Source: Daucus carota subsp. sativus
Taxonomy: Eukaryota; Streptophyta; Magnoliopsida; Apiales; Apiaceae
Reading direction: 5' to 3'
NCBI RefSeq assembly: GCF_001625215.2
Contig: NC_030385.2
Location: forward strand, 45,409,598 to 45,473,597
Length of the DNA: 64,000 nucleotides
Shown: in pieces, positions 12,801 to 25,040 of the stretch
How positions within the stretch are numbered: the stretch's first letter is position 1
Layout of the letters: every line of letters begins with the position of its first letter
Made by a program: the position numbers and the translations under genes
Notes under the pieces: model-generated
Seen by the model: the letters and a program-made list of their open reading frames with translations, nothing else
Database searches by the model: none
Told to the model about the DNA's origin: nothing

Positions 12801-13179
12801 ATGAATTGCCCCATCATGTGTCACTTAACTGTACGCCAAATCTACGCTCAAAAAAGAATAAATAAATGTAAAACAATGCACGCCACACATCTTTTTCTAA
12901 TGACGATTTAGGATATCGTAATTCAATATATCAAGAACAAGTTTTCATCAAAATTATATTATGTTAAGTGAAATAATTTAATAATTTTTAACAATAATTT
13001 ACAGATACTTTTAATGTGGAATAATATATTTAAAATCTAAAAATTTCAGCATTCATGTCAAATGTAATTTTGAACATGTAGATAATATTATCATGACCTC
13101 TATATCCTCACGAATTTGAATATAGAAAAATCAATTCAGCTGTAGTTTTTGATACATAAATTTTTGAAAAATATAGTAC

Positions 13180-13212
13180 TTATTATTATTATTATAATTA
13201 TTATTATTATTA
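13180..13212. repeat. (TTA)n microsatellite
   Basis: Nearly uninterrupted TTA trinucleotides with one imperfection in the middle. Confidence 0.9.
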
Positions 13213-13721
13213 ATGCTATTAGGTTGCAAATATAACATTTTCATATCTACTTATTTTGTCAAAAAAATAAAAAATTCGTCAATATTATATAATCTTCATA
13301 TTTGCTATTAGGTTGCTCTCAAAAAATTGAAAATAATAATAATTTTTTTTAATCTTATACCACATCAGCATATCAATCCTGTATCATATTTATCCAAAGA
13401 TATTATTTTAAATGAAAATTTTAAAGTCGTTGGATATCATATTGATCGATATCCAAAAGCTATCTAAGTGATATCGATGAACTACAAAATTAGAAAGGAG
13501 AGTCCAAATTAAAAAGAATGTAGGCTGTAACGGATTGGTGATGCAAGACCACCTTTACAGGTGTACCCCAAATCTGACAGCAAGTTTATCTTACCGCCTC
13601 GTCCCTCGCGTGACATGCACGAACATATTTACAATTTATCAGAAAAGTAAATTTCCAAGAAATTTAAACTTATGTGAAAATATTTAAGTGTAATTTAATT
13701 TTAACCGGTAATTCATTTTAA

Positions 13722-14814
13722 TCAATATACTTATATAAAGGAGAAGCGAGGAGGCGTGTAGGTGGCGCCTCTCACATCGCTCTGTTCTATTTTTCTAATT
13801 TTCTAGAATTTTTGGATGAAAAATATCAAAAATTAGAACTACCTTTTTTTAGTATCAGGTATATTAGAAACAAGTTTCAGAATCTGATTGTGTTTCATAT
13901 TATTTATGGAATATAGTAGCTTGAAAGTTTTAATTTGATTTTGTTTCAGATTATTTAATTATGGAAAAGAGTAACGCACAAGTCTCTCTCCACCTATAAA
14001 TACTTCTATAGATTGTAGGATTTTGGATCATCTAAACACAACCACCCGTCTTTCAATACCACAACCCTACCTCTCTCTGTTGATAGTTCTTTTGCTCGAT
14101 TTCTAACTCGGTGGTAGGTAGTTATAGACCGGCAGACCTCTATGTGGGAATCGCCAAATCCAAACACGGGAAAAGAATATAGTCTTGACATGATATTGAT
14201 GGATGATATCAATAAATTAACTATTAGTGATGTATGTCTGTTGATTATTCTTTTATAATATTTGTTTTGTTTATCGGACATGTTTGTTGTTAATTTTTAT
14301 ATGATTTACTTTGTATATAGGAAAAAATTATTTATCCATAATCTGTTTGCTCTGTTTAAACAACTTTTAAGTGAATACTGTTTATACAGTATTAAAAAAA
14401 TAAAGGGCCTTACGCGATGGTAGTTATAGACCGCTATTTCACGGATTTAAATTAGATGTTTTTGTGCACAATCAGTCCAAAAAAAATTGGAGGAAGGTGA
14501 CAATGTAAGAACATGATTAGTTTAAAAAAAACACAAATAAAATTAAGATTCGTCGTGCTTTAAATTGTTAATACGTGTATAAATTTATTTTCATTTTTTC
14601 ACCATGAATTATATTCCAATTTTGCAATTATATATTGGTATTGGTATTACATCAAGATTTTTATAATATAAAATTTATTTTATCCTACAAATATTAATTT
14701 TGAAACATTAATATAAATTTTATAGACAGCTAGAAAAAAATTTTATTCTATAAATATCAATATTAAATTATTAATATAATTTTTATAGGCCGCCGCAACG
14801 CGCGGCTCAATTAG
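13722..14814 (+). mobile_element. Probable non-autonomous Helitron
   Basis: The left end starts TCAATATACTTATATAAAGG directly after an A, which fits the plant Helitron 5' pattern (TC start, then TATA-rich sequence and AAAGGAGAAG). The right end carries a GC hairpin, GCCGC-AAC-GCGCGGC, at about 14792-14806. A short spacer follows, then TTAG, immediately followed by a T. That fits insertion between A and T with a CTAG-like terminus (one base off CTRR). The 1.09 kb between the ends has no Rep/helicase gene, so it would depend on another element. No recognisable captured gene was seen. Confidence 0.6.
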
Positions 14815-16270
14815 TATATGATAAATAAAGAAATCGTAACCAACTCAAATACTGACCATCCAAAATTTTTATTAAACATGTTAAATAACTTCATGTAAAT
14901 AATTTTTTTTAATAGATGATCGTATATTTCAATGAATATGTCAAAATCTGTTTTAATAATAAAAATTATCCGACAAAAAATGTTTCAAATTAAATATGTT
15001 CGCAAACCGAATCACTAATCGATCAAAACTGTTATCGATATTGCAAATACAAGTGCAAGGTTATTTGGTCATATACATATATAGGGGAGGGTTCTGGTAC
15101 AAACTTACAAACTTTTTTTGTTCAACACATATATAACTTGAGTTCAACATTCTTTTAACATATTTTGTTGAACATCGATTAAAATAGTGGCGGAGAAGTA
15201 CATAGACCAATTTTTAAATGTAAAAACTAAGGTAAACATGTTATATAACTAATATCTATGTTTCTAGACCCTACCCAAACTCTAGGTGGATAGTTTAAAC
15301 ATCTTTTTAGATATATTCAACACAATGATAATTAGTGTTCAAAACCCGATGTTGAACCCCAGTTATAAATGTGTTGAAAACGCGATTTATTTATGCGTTA
15401 TTTTTAAAAATTGTGATGTTTTTTGAAGAATTTTCAACATGGATACTTTATATAACTAAGGATTAACACGATGGAGGAATAAAAAAAAGTTTGTAAGTGT
15501 GTAACTTAAAAAAAAAATTATTTGATCCTGATTCATTATTTAGAGAGAAATTATATTTTTAATATTATATCATTTTGTGTTAAAACAATAATATTTTCTC
15601 TATTGCATCTAAAACGCGTTCTTAGAGGAACATTGTACCAATATTTTGTTTAGATGTAAATTTATATTTTTACAGGAGTGTTTAATGAGAGATATTATCA
15701 GATATTCTTTTACAATATCTTTTTACTGAAAAGTAAAGATATTACGCTGAATTTTTTTGAGATATCATTTGATTTTTCTTGAACATCAAATCTTGATCAA
15801 AATCAAATCATATGATGAAATCGTATAAATATATCGAATCTAAACTTTTTCCCTGTGGATTCGATTTTATTAGTCGAATTCAAGATATCTACATAATTAT
15901 TAAGTAAAAGATGATTTATTTTCTCAATCAAGATTAGCTGAAAATAAATTATAAAAAAACCAAACATATATCCAAATAATTTAAGAGTGCCATTAAGAAT
16001 ATCCCATTCCGAACCTAATTAGGCAAATTCGCATGATAAACTCCTCATCCATAATACCATTTTTGCCAAATATGGTAAGAAAAAAGATATTACTGTCATC
16101 TGCCAAGATATTAAATAATGCAGATATCGGAAAAAGTAACCCGCACGAACGTGAAATGAGAGTCTACAAAGGATATCCCCGAAAAGCAATATTATATAAG
16201 CAGTGACTCTCTCTGTTGAAAGCACCTGCAACAGCCAAATACTCCGAGTTCTACATAGACCAAATTTTGC
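14815..16270. other. AT-rich spacer upstream of the kinase gene
   Basis: Other than the possible element at 15090-15510, I see no gene. A pyrimidine-rich segment and a TATA box near 16271 mark the approach to the kinase transcription start. Confidence 0.5.
15090..15510. mobile_element. Possible inverted-repeat element
   Basis: ACAAACTTACAAACTTTTTTTG (15101-15122, split here as ACAAACTTACAAAC then a T-run) faces GAATAAAAAAAAGTTTGTAAGT near 15477-15498 in inverted orientation. The interior is AT-rich and repeats TTCAACAC/GTTGAAC words. The terminus and target duplication are not resolved, so the class is unknown. Confidence 0.4.
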
Positions 16271-16278
16271 TATAAATA
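16271..16278 (+). promoter_or_regulatory. TATA box of the cdc2-related kinase gene
   Basis: TATAAATA lies about 30 bp before the expected start of the pyrimidine-rich leader. The leader exon then runs to a donor at 16430 (TTTTCCAG|GTGCAC). Confidence 0.6.
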
Positions 16279-16486
16279 CAGACCATCTTTGGGATAGAAA
16301 TCATCACTAAATTTTATCACTTCTTCTCTATCCTTGCTTTCTCTCCAGACCCAAGTTGAAGAACTCTGAGTTCTTGCTTTATAACTCACAAATTATCTTC
16401 CAAAGCCATCAAGTACACAGTCTTTTCCAGGTGCACTGTGTGTTTGTGTGTGTGGTTCTTTTAGTATTTTACATAAGGTGGCATTT

Positions 16487-16627
16487 TTTTATTTTTTTTT
16501 ACAAATATGACTTATAACCTTATATGTAAGTGAGTATTTGTTTTCCTAAATTCTCGGGATGAGCCGGATCGAACCGAGAATCTGTGACGAAAGAGAATAG
16601 CCCTCTTGAGATATCCAACCGTACTCT
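16487..16627 (-). mobile_element. tRNA-derived SINE with perfect 16 bp target duplication
   Basis: ACATAAGGTGGCATTT occurs at 16471-16486 and again at 16628-16643, an exact 16 bp duplication. Between them is a 141 bp insert whose plus strand begins with a T-rich tract (the A tail of a minus-strand element). Read on the minus strand it begins AGAGTACGGTTGGATATCTC and contains a box-B-like GGTTCGATCCGG. A poly(A)-like end, tRNA-like head and long target duplication together fit a SINE. It lies inside the leader intron (16431-16690) of the kinase gene, antisense to it. Confidence 0.85.
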
Positions 16628-16694
16628 ACATAAGGTGGCATTTAATTAATTGTGATTTAACTTTTAAGATACTTTTCTTGATTTGTGCAGAGAT

Positions 16695-19600
16695 ATGGGC
16701 AACTGCTGCAGATCTTTTGCTAGAGAGGTGGACAGTGAGAGGCAGGGAAGCACTTCTGTTCCTGTGCATGCTAGTAATGATGGAAGGGGAGAGTCTCAGC
16801 GCGCTTTCCGCGGGCTCCATCCGGGCTCTGGAAGAGTTCTTAGAGGCAGTGAGGCTGAGCTGGTTGCGGCGGGGTGGCCTTCATGGATGGTTCAGGATGT
16901 TGGTGAAGCTTTCAGGGGATGGGTGCCAAGAAAAGAGCATTCTTTTCACATCATTGAGAAAGTATACACCTTTTCCTTGCTTCTTTATCATTATTGCATT
17001 TTAGAGTAATGACAAGTTTATTATTACGTAATTTTTAGCATTGTAGTCTAATGGATACTCTGTCGGGTTATAATCTTAGTCGAGGCATGTGTGCATGAGA
17101 TGAATTGTTGTGAGAGCTATTCAAGAAAAATTAGATAAAAAAACTATACTAGTCCCCTTATGATTAGTGATGCTTGGCTGTCATTATGAATATTTATGTT
17201 GTGCACAAATTTGTATTCAGATGATATATTTTGATTTTTTTTGAGTAACTGATTAAACATCTTGTCTGAGCAACTTTATTTTCCTTGGCAGATTGGTGAA
17301 GGGGCATACAGCACAGTCTACCGGGCTCTTGATATAGAGAAAAGGAGAATTGTTGCATTGAAGAAAATAAAATTAAACAATCTAGAGGCTGGAAGTATTC
17401 GCTTCATGGCAAGGGAGATCAACATCTTACGCAGGCTAAATCATCCAAACATAATTAAATTGGAAGGTTTAATTGCGTCAGAGAGGTCCCGCAATTTCTT
17501 CCTCGTTCTCGAGTATATGGAACATGATCTTGCAGGACTTGCTTCCCGGCCTGGTCTAAAGTTCACAGAGCCTCAGGTACTGTTTCAAAGTTTGTGCAAT
17601 AGGCTATGGCAGAGTTTGTGTGATTAACTATCCATGCATTATACTTGTCTGTTCAGTAATACAGTATCTACATTCTTATCCATGCATTATACTCGTCTGT
17701 TCATTTCTTATATTGTACAAATTTCATCTTTGTATGTATAACAAAATTAAAGTTTTTGCAGATCAAATGTTTCATGAAGCAACTGTTATGCGGCCTTCAC
17801 CATTGTCATAGTCAGGGCATATTGCATCGGGATATTAAAGGTTCCAACCTTTTGTTAGACCACAATGGACAATTAAAGATAGCAGACTTCGGTTTAGCAA
17901 ACTATTATGATCCAGAGCAATATCGCCCACTGACAAATCGTGTAGTTACCCTTTGGTACCGCCCACCTGAGCTCTTGCTTGGTGCCACTTCTTATGGCAC
18001 TGCTGTAGATATGTGGAGTGCTGGTTGTATTCTTGCTGAGTTATATGCAGGACAACCTATTTTTCCTGGAGAAACGGAGGTACATGGTTTGTAACTGTGT
18101 TGTTACTGACAAACATACATGTACTCGCTACTAAAATAGATAGCTGAAATAACTTTGCTCTTATGGTTATTGCTGATTACTTAAAAACACTTGGTCTCCA
18201 ATAGGAGCACCTTAGCATCTGCAATTTCAACTGTTTATAGTAATTTTCATGCCTTTATTTACACCTATGAGTTGAGATGATGATGGAAAAGGAAAATAAT
18301 AAAAAAAATTGATTTTAATTTGCCATATTAGACACTCCTTACATTTCTATGTGAAGCTGCTGTCAGTCTAAAGTGTAAACCTCATGGGCCATCATTCTTG
18401 AATGTAGCCTAACCATTCACCACTACAATGGTGTGAGTTAAGTTTTAATTTTCACATAGTGGGATAAGGCAATGAGTGACACTGTAACTTCTAAGGTAGC
18501 AGTCCTCTTGTGGAATATCCACTCTGACAATAGTTCTTGAACGCGAACTTTTTCTTTAGGAAGTCTGCCTGTGGGAGTCAGTCTGCGCATTGCGCGGTAT
18601 ATTAAACAAGCCATCAAATTATTTCTTAACAGGCTAGGATGAAGCAATAAACGCATTGCGCGCAGGCCAAAATTTGTTTCTGCATTTTCCTGACATAGCT
18701 GGGCAGTGATGCACCCAATAATACACGTCTGCATGCATGTCATTAGTTCATTGTTGCTATCACTGCATCGACTTCTTACTAGTACAACTGAATGATGAAG
18801 TTTCTATCTTTCTGTCTATTAGGTGGATCAATTGCATAGAATATTCACGCTTTGTGGCTCACCTTCAGAGGACTACTGGAGCTTACTGAATCTGCCTCCT
18901 GCAGACATCTACAATCCTCAAACACGTCTTAGGAGACGTGTTGCAGAATATTTCAGCGGCTTATCTGCACCAGCATTAGCACTAATTGAGACCCTGCTTT
19001 CTCTAGAACCTTCAGCTCGACGGTCTGCAAGGCATGCTTTAAACAGTGATGTAAGTACTTCTGCAAACCAGATCCTTTTTCTAATTATAATTCAATCCTG
19101 AAAACTCTTGTTGTTCATATTCTTCATTTAAGGACACCTTCAGATATCTACAAACATCTTGCTGTCATTTCCTAAAAGTATTTTCGCTTGCAGTCGACTA
19201 ACTGTGTACTTCAAAAATAGTGACTCCTTGCTACTTCATATGGTCTTGGTCATCCTTAGATTAGTCGTGTATCTGCTACAACTTTTTTATTGTGCACATT
19301 TGGTTCTGGTCTCCACCGACGGGAATGTGGATTGAATGTGTAATTAGTAATCAAGCATTGCTAGGAATGTGATTATGGTATATTATTGCAGTGGAGGGAT
19401 ATCACAGGCTATTCAACAGGGTTCTGAATTTACAAAACTTAACAGGGTTCTGCCTGCTATTTACTTTCCTTTGTTATATATTCACCAGAACTCTTGGTTT
19501 TTTCTTGTTGAGCTACCTATGAACGTACATCTTGGTTTTTATTGCAGTTCTTTTGGTCAGAACCGCTCCCTTGCAAACCTGAAGAATTGCCAAAGTATCC

Positions 19601-20618
19601 TCCAAGCAAAGAGCAACATGCCATAGCTCGATATGAGGAAGCGAGAAGGTTCAATGATGTGAAACAACTTGTCTTTATATGTGAATATGTGAAACAACAT
19701 ATTCAAATGTTACCACAGCTGTTGTAGGCTTGTAGCCAGTAAGTTTTTGTCATGTCATTAGGTGAGAGCTGTTATGTCTAATGTACTTTCGTTGGAACTT
19801 GTAGGCAAGCGGCTGGAGGATCCGAGGGCGACACGTATGATTTCAAAGGAAAGGGAACAATGGACAATCAATTTGTTTCAGCACTTAATATTAATGCAGC
19901 ATTATACCGATCAATGCTGGCAAGTTTCGTAATATTATTGATAAATTTTTTGCGCCTGGTTTCTATATTGATCCAGTCTCTACACTTAATAATCTTTTTG
20001 CATCCATATTTATTGAGTGGGTAAAAAAATTCTATGCAGAGGAGAAGGACTCAGGACAATCCTGAAGCTGGTTCCCCATCTCCAATAGAGTTACCTCGAC
20101 CTGAAGAAATCAGTGGCACGTCACATTCTGGAGCGTGGGCTCAGAATAACAATTATGCATCTGCACAAATAGTTTCAAATGCAAGACAGCATCCAGCTTA
20201 CGATCGCGTGCCAAGACAGAATGACAGCAGGCATCAGCAAAGTACTGCATTCTATGCAAATGAGGAAGTGAGGAACAGCTACAGAGATCCAGTTCGCGTA
20301 AGTTTTTAGTTCATCATTAATATATGTATTAATCGTCAATTTTTATAAGGTTTATCATTTATTTTTCTCTTGTATTTCCAAACACACTTGTGTTTTCCCC
20401 AGCCTGGATACGAGTACGGTGCAAGCAGCAGCAGCAGCAGGATTTACTACTCAAGACCTCTTCCTCCTCCGGTACGCAGGCCTGATGAGATACCAAGACC
20501 TCATCCAACTCTAGCAAGCAATGCTGAGGAGATGCCATCGAGACGTCTGCCAGCTCCAGCAGGCAGACCTGATCCAAGGATACCAAGGCCTCCTCGAGCT
20601 CCTGTACGCAGGACCTGA
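16695..20618 (+). CDS. cdc2-related protein kinase of the IBS1/At1g54610 type
   Basis: Eight coding exons in good phase: 16695-16961, 17292-17576, 17762-18079, 18823-19050, 19548-19648, 19805-19928, 20040-20297, 20403-20618. They total 598 residues. MGNCC at the N terminus fits N-myristoylation plus palmitoylation, so membrane attachment is likely. The kinase domain shows [10 protein letters not shown] (from residue 90), catalytic Lys113 in [26 protein letters not shown] in place of the cyclin-binding helix of true CDKs, [10 protein letters not shown] (Asp208), DFG (Asp226), [15 protein letters not shown] and [12 protein letters not shown]. After [18 protein letters not shown] comes a family-typical tail with YDFKGKGT, ending in a proline/arginine-rich stretch. 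The closest known group includes Arabidopsis IBS1, linked to BABA-primed defence. The exon 5 donor (AG|GTTCAA) is weak, which may allow read-through into a short alternative end. Confidence 0.92.
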
Positions 20619-21707
20619 TCAGATCCTGATAAACGAAGTGAACCAAACGAAAGTCCAGGTGTATCCGCAACCCAGGAACGAATCTAGTAAGAGACACAGG
20701 GACACATGTCTCCTATTTTTTTAATTTTTTCGCCATTCTAGATATACAAAATTATAGAAATGCCCTCAAAAAATTTGAAAATATACAAGTGTTTTCAAAA
20801 AATTTGTTTGGTTCCTCCGAGACATTCCTCCTAAATCCGCCCCTGCCGCTACCAACAAATGCTTCATTGGTAGCTGTGTTTCGGAATTCAACAAGGGATC
20901 ACAACGGTGGTATCAGGTGCAAATCTGCTTGATCATACGAGCTGTTCTGGTTCTCTCTGTAAAGAGTTTATTCTTTAGAAATTTCATGAAGTCGTGAGTT
21001 GGTAGTAATTGAGATATCATTGTTATAAGCCTCACTGTACTCTCTGTACATGTCTGTTGTCAATCTTTACAACCGAAACTCGAAAAAACCCGACGGATCG
21101 GATCCGGATCTTCATTTTCCGGATCCGGACCCGAACCCGAACCGAACCGAAATATAATAGATCAGGTCTGGATCTTAATAAACCCGACCCGACCCGTTGT
21201 CATCCTTAAGAACAATACACAATTCAAGCCAAGGTTTTTTGTTCAAAGCTTTTTCTGTAGACAGACATAAATATAGACTCTCAGATATCTAATATCTGAC
21301 ATGAGATTTATGATCGTATTCGCATTTTTTTTCCAATTCCACTATAGAATCATTGTGGAATACTTCAACTATAGAATCACTGTGGACTACTTCATAATCT
21401 TCAATGAATTTTTCAGAATGAAACTTATAAATATATTCGTATTGCTAATAAATTACAAAAAATAATACATGTGAAGTTCCACAAAGTGCAGCAGATAACC
21501 ATGAACTTGTCAAGAAAACTGCTTTCCGAGTGAATTTCCTGCCCATGGTTCCACAAATGGCTAAGAAATTATTCGTGCTGCGCCTTTATATGAATACCCC
21601 AACATTTATTGTTGGTCTTGTGGAATGTAATGAATCAATTTCATACATTATACTTCTCTCCACAAGCAAGATCATCAAATTTGGTTTTGAATATAAACTA
21701 TAAGAAT
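20619..21707. other. 3' region of the kinase and spacer to the GT14 gene
   Basis: No gene is seen. The region includes the kinase 3' untranslated sequence. A low-complexity stretch at about 21080-21200 is rich in CCGGATCC and CCCGAACCCGAACC words. These genes are convergent (kinase plus, GT14 minus), so both transcripts should end here. Confidence 0.5.
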
Positions 21708-24118
21708 CTAATGACATTTGTTTTCCTCTGACTTGGCCGACAAAATCAATCTATCTACAAGTCCCCGAAGCCTTTGAGCTCCTGGACCAGGTTTGAGCTT
21801 TTTTGCTTTCCCAACTTTGGAGCAACGAGGATTACCTGAACACCAACCACCAGGCGTGAAGCTCCCGTTTGTTCGACCCAGCAGTTCCTCGTCGATTTTA
21901 TCTAATACAGGGTCATCCTGCTGAAATTTCCGTGCAAATGCAGCACCACTTCCAATCATGTTGCTCAAATCGTCAAGGGTCAGAATATGAGGATGTTGCT
22001 TAGGCGGTGTGTCCCAAGCAATGTAGTGCATGTCATGGTTGATTACAGTTGGAGCATACTCGGGCACATTGCATATTACAGTATGAAAGTAACTTTCGGG
22101 AGATGAGACAAAATTCGTGTAGTACATGAGCAGTGTTCTTGGAAGATTATCCCAACCCCATACAAGGTACTCTACAAAGGAGTGTGAGAGGATCATCCAA
22201 GCAGAACCTGCAAATATTGTAATAATGTTATGGTACAGGCATATCCAGAATATGAAATGTAAAGAAATTCAAAAAAGTCTACAGAGATGCGAATTCAGTT
22301 CCATGGGCATTAATAAAACCGTGATTACATTTTGTTTCCTCTTAATATGAATATGTCAACTATATTTGTACTATGATTAGGCATATGCAGTTACTTTGCT
22401 TAAATGTAAAACAGGGTTATGCAGTTCTTTGCACCATCATCCAAAATAGGTACTGGTATTGTCTTAGTCTAATAGACAAGTGTCAGCATTCATGATCTGC
22501 TTGAATTCTTGTTGCACGAGAAAACACCAGATTTCAGCATACCACTTACTAAATAAGGTAAAAGCAATTCAATTGCATTGCAGGGAGCAATAACAGATAG
22601 TCGCATCAAAGAGGGTGGTTCCTTTAGAAGGTAAAACTTTGAAGTACATGTCCACGTGAAACTATTTCTAGCCTCAAACGAGCTCGGATATACTGACTCC
22701 AAAATAATTTAGCTATATTTAAAAAAAAATATTCTGGAGAAGTAGATGAAGATCCAAATCAAAGTAAGATCTTGTGATTATCATTCTATCAGTTCATTTG
22801 TGTTTAGGATGATGACTTTCAGTTATTAGGGTATACAAGTAAAGCAACCTTAAGGCGCGAACTAGATGAACTTTTTAAGTATTAAACAAAAGATCCTAAC
22901 AAGATGAAAAAATGGGGTTCTTAACTAAGGAAGATTATGATGGGAATTTTACTCATTGGAACTTTAGATATAGCCAACAGGTTAGAGATATTTACATCGC
23001 ATTTGTTCAAGCCGATTCATAATGGTTTTTAGACTTTTGTATAGAATATATTATCAACAATTGTTATTAATTATGATTCATGAAATTATAAGTACAGCTA
23101 AATAACAGACAAACTAACCTGTAAACAACTTGAAGGCTGTAGGCAAAGCTCTATGCTGGGTAACCCAGAAGATGTCTGACTTTGTGTTTTGGTAAAGCCC
23201 CGGGTCTATCATCAATGGCATTGCCCTTTTACCCCTGCATAGGGAGATGACAGGACATGGTTGTCAATAGTTTTTTTAATGACTACAACCAATTTAGACA
23301 ATAGGGCAAAAATAGGACTAATGATAATCTTACTCCTTCCATCCCAAGTTGCTTGTGGTTTCAATAAAATTTAGATCCCGCTCCAAATCAAGAAATGTGG
23401 AGAGAAGATCTGTACAAAGTCACACAATTTCACAATTTTATAGCATATACTCATAGGTCATACGTTAAACTCTTCCCATATGAAAAATGCAGGGGACAAA
23501 ATACAAACCATCTTGAGTCACCAGAGGATAATCTGAAGCACTGAGGTTTATAAACCAATCCCAGTTCTTAGTTCTCTTAAGAAGGATGGCACATGCATGA
23601 AGAGTATTAGCCACCATGGTGGGTCCTCTATAGGTAACCATATTAGCTTTAGTAATCATCATCACATTCCCAACCTTGGCAAAAATCGGTTCCTTTTCCA
23701 CTCGGGTAGCCAGCTCAAGTCTCTCCTCCGGCGGAGATTCTAGATCCATATGTAGCACATAGTGGTTCAAAGGATGGTACAGAGCATGAAGAGTCCTCCA
23801 AAGCTTTTCTAGATCACCCTTGGAACCAGAAATCAAATAGGCAAAACGAGGAATAGGAGGACTAGGAGGAACAGGTGGTGGTGCATTTTTTTCTTCAGCA
23901 AAAGACGCCTTTGTTTGATTCGCAATAACTCGCGAGGGAAAAATTGATAAGAATGCATTGACTCTGTGTAAAGAAGAAACTTGACCCATGTTGAAGGAGG
24001 TTACAAGGAAGAAGCCACACACGATTGAAGTTATAACAAGCGGAAACACCCATTTCTTCTCCATGTTAAACAATCCACTTTCAAAAACTTTTCCTGGGTT
24101 CCACCCAAGATTTTTCAT
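21708..24118 (-). CDS. GT14 glucuronosyltransferase-like protein (core-2/I-branching family)
   Basis: Four coding exons on the minus strand: 24118-23509, 23409-23334, 23234-23119, 22207-21708. They total 1302 nt, 433 residues, the usual size for the family. The 76 nt second exon is short but clear: it supplies LLSTFLDLERDLNFIETT and SNLGWKE between good TACAG and GTAAGA borders and restores the domain. A single membrane helix at about 24-39 (VFPLVITSIVCGFFLV) gives type II Golgi topology. Then come a proline-rich stem and the branching-enzyme domain with FAYLISGSKGD, YHPLNHYVLHMDLESP, NWDWFINLSASDYPL, DIFWVTQHRALPTAFKLFTG and SAWMILSHSFVEYLVWGWDN. Plant members such as GlcAT14A add glucuronic acid to arabinogalactan proteins. 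Activity here is inferred. A start at the internal Met19 (MEKKW) is also possible. Confidence 0.92.
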
Positions 24119-25040
24119 ATCCAATTCTACACCAACTTGTATTAGCTAAAAGAGGTATTGGCAACAACTAAATGTTCATATCAAACCCTTCATCCGATAA
24201 ATCCAATATTTTGTACACATTCCAATACGTCTCCTAAACAACTGAAAACAACAAAATTAATCTTTCTTGCTACTACAACAATCCCTCAAATAAAAAAGGA
24301 AATTCATTTCAGCTCACAAACCAATCTTGTTCGAACACACACACAAACCAAGAAAATTAAACTAAACACATGTTCGAGAACTCGAGAATGAATACGAGGT
24401 CAGACAAAGTAGATAACATAAATTACCCAATATAATACTACATTGACAATGAGCTCCATATAATATTTCCAAGTGGATCAAAAAACACATTTCAAGAAAA
24501 CGACACAGCCATAAACAAAAACACTACCAAATCCAAAAGCAACACATTCACAATAAAGCTCAAAACTTTATCAAAAACCCTGATAGAAAAACACTAAATT
24601 TAATCAGATGAGCTAACAAAATCAAATTACCATTAAATCTAATTAATTAAAAACCCAACATAACCGACACTATCACAGACAACATTATGCATACATATGT
24701 GTGTGTATGTGTGTAATAAGGCATTAGATCATTGAAAGAACGATAGATACTCGATAAATAATTGAGGGTTTGATAGAATTGATTGATTACAACAGCTAAA
24801 TAATGAGATCATGAGGCTCAAATTGTACCTGTACGTGCAGAATATGTGTGTACACATACAAGAAAATGGGGTTTGTGTGTATAATTCTGGAAGGGTCAAT
24901 ATTGACGGAGTGCAAATCAGTGAAGAAGATGCAGCTGTGTTTACACTCTGGGTCCTGGGAGAGATGAGAGAGAGAGAGAGAGAGAGAGATTGTCAAGTGA
25001 AAAGAGATTGTGTCATGTTAATGTATAATTATTAATCTCT
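24119..25040 (-). promoter_or_regulatory. Upstream and leader region of the GT14 gene
   Basis: This holds the probable leader of the minus-strand GT14 gene. It includes a (GA)12 run at 24966-24989, read as CT-rich on the transcribed strand, which is common in plant leaders. Short TG-rich runs occur near 24700-24715. No splice pair in the leader could be fixed. Confidence 0.4.
24966..24989. repeat. (GA)12 microsatellite
   Basis: Perfect GA dinucleotide run, CT on the GT14 sense strand, lying in or near its leader. Confidence 0.95.

Larger units (their letters stand above)
8261..13721. other. Gene-poor AT-rich intergenic region
   Basis: Apart from the repeats listed separately I find no supported gene between the MUCI70-like leader and the Helitron. 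Open frames in it are short, low in complexity and lack splice or start context. Much of it looks like decayed repeat DNA. Confidence 0.6.

Noticed and set aside
16560..16625. tRNA-like sequence with GGTTCGATCC on the minus strand
   Set aside because: It lacks a proper acceptor stem and anticodon arm. It lies inside an insert with an A tail and a 16 bp target duplication, so it is the head of a SINE, not a tRNA gene.
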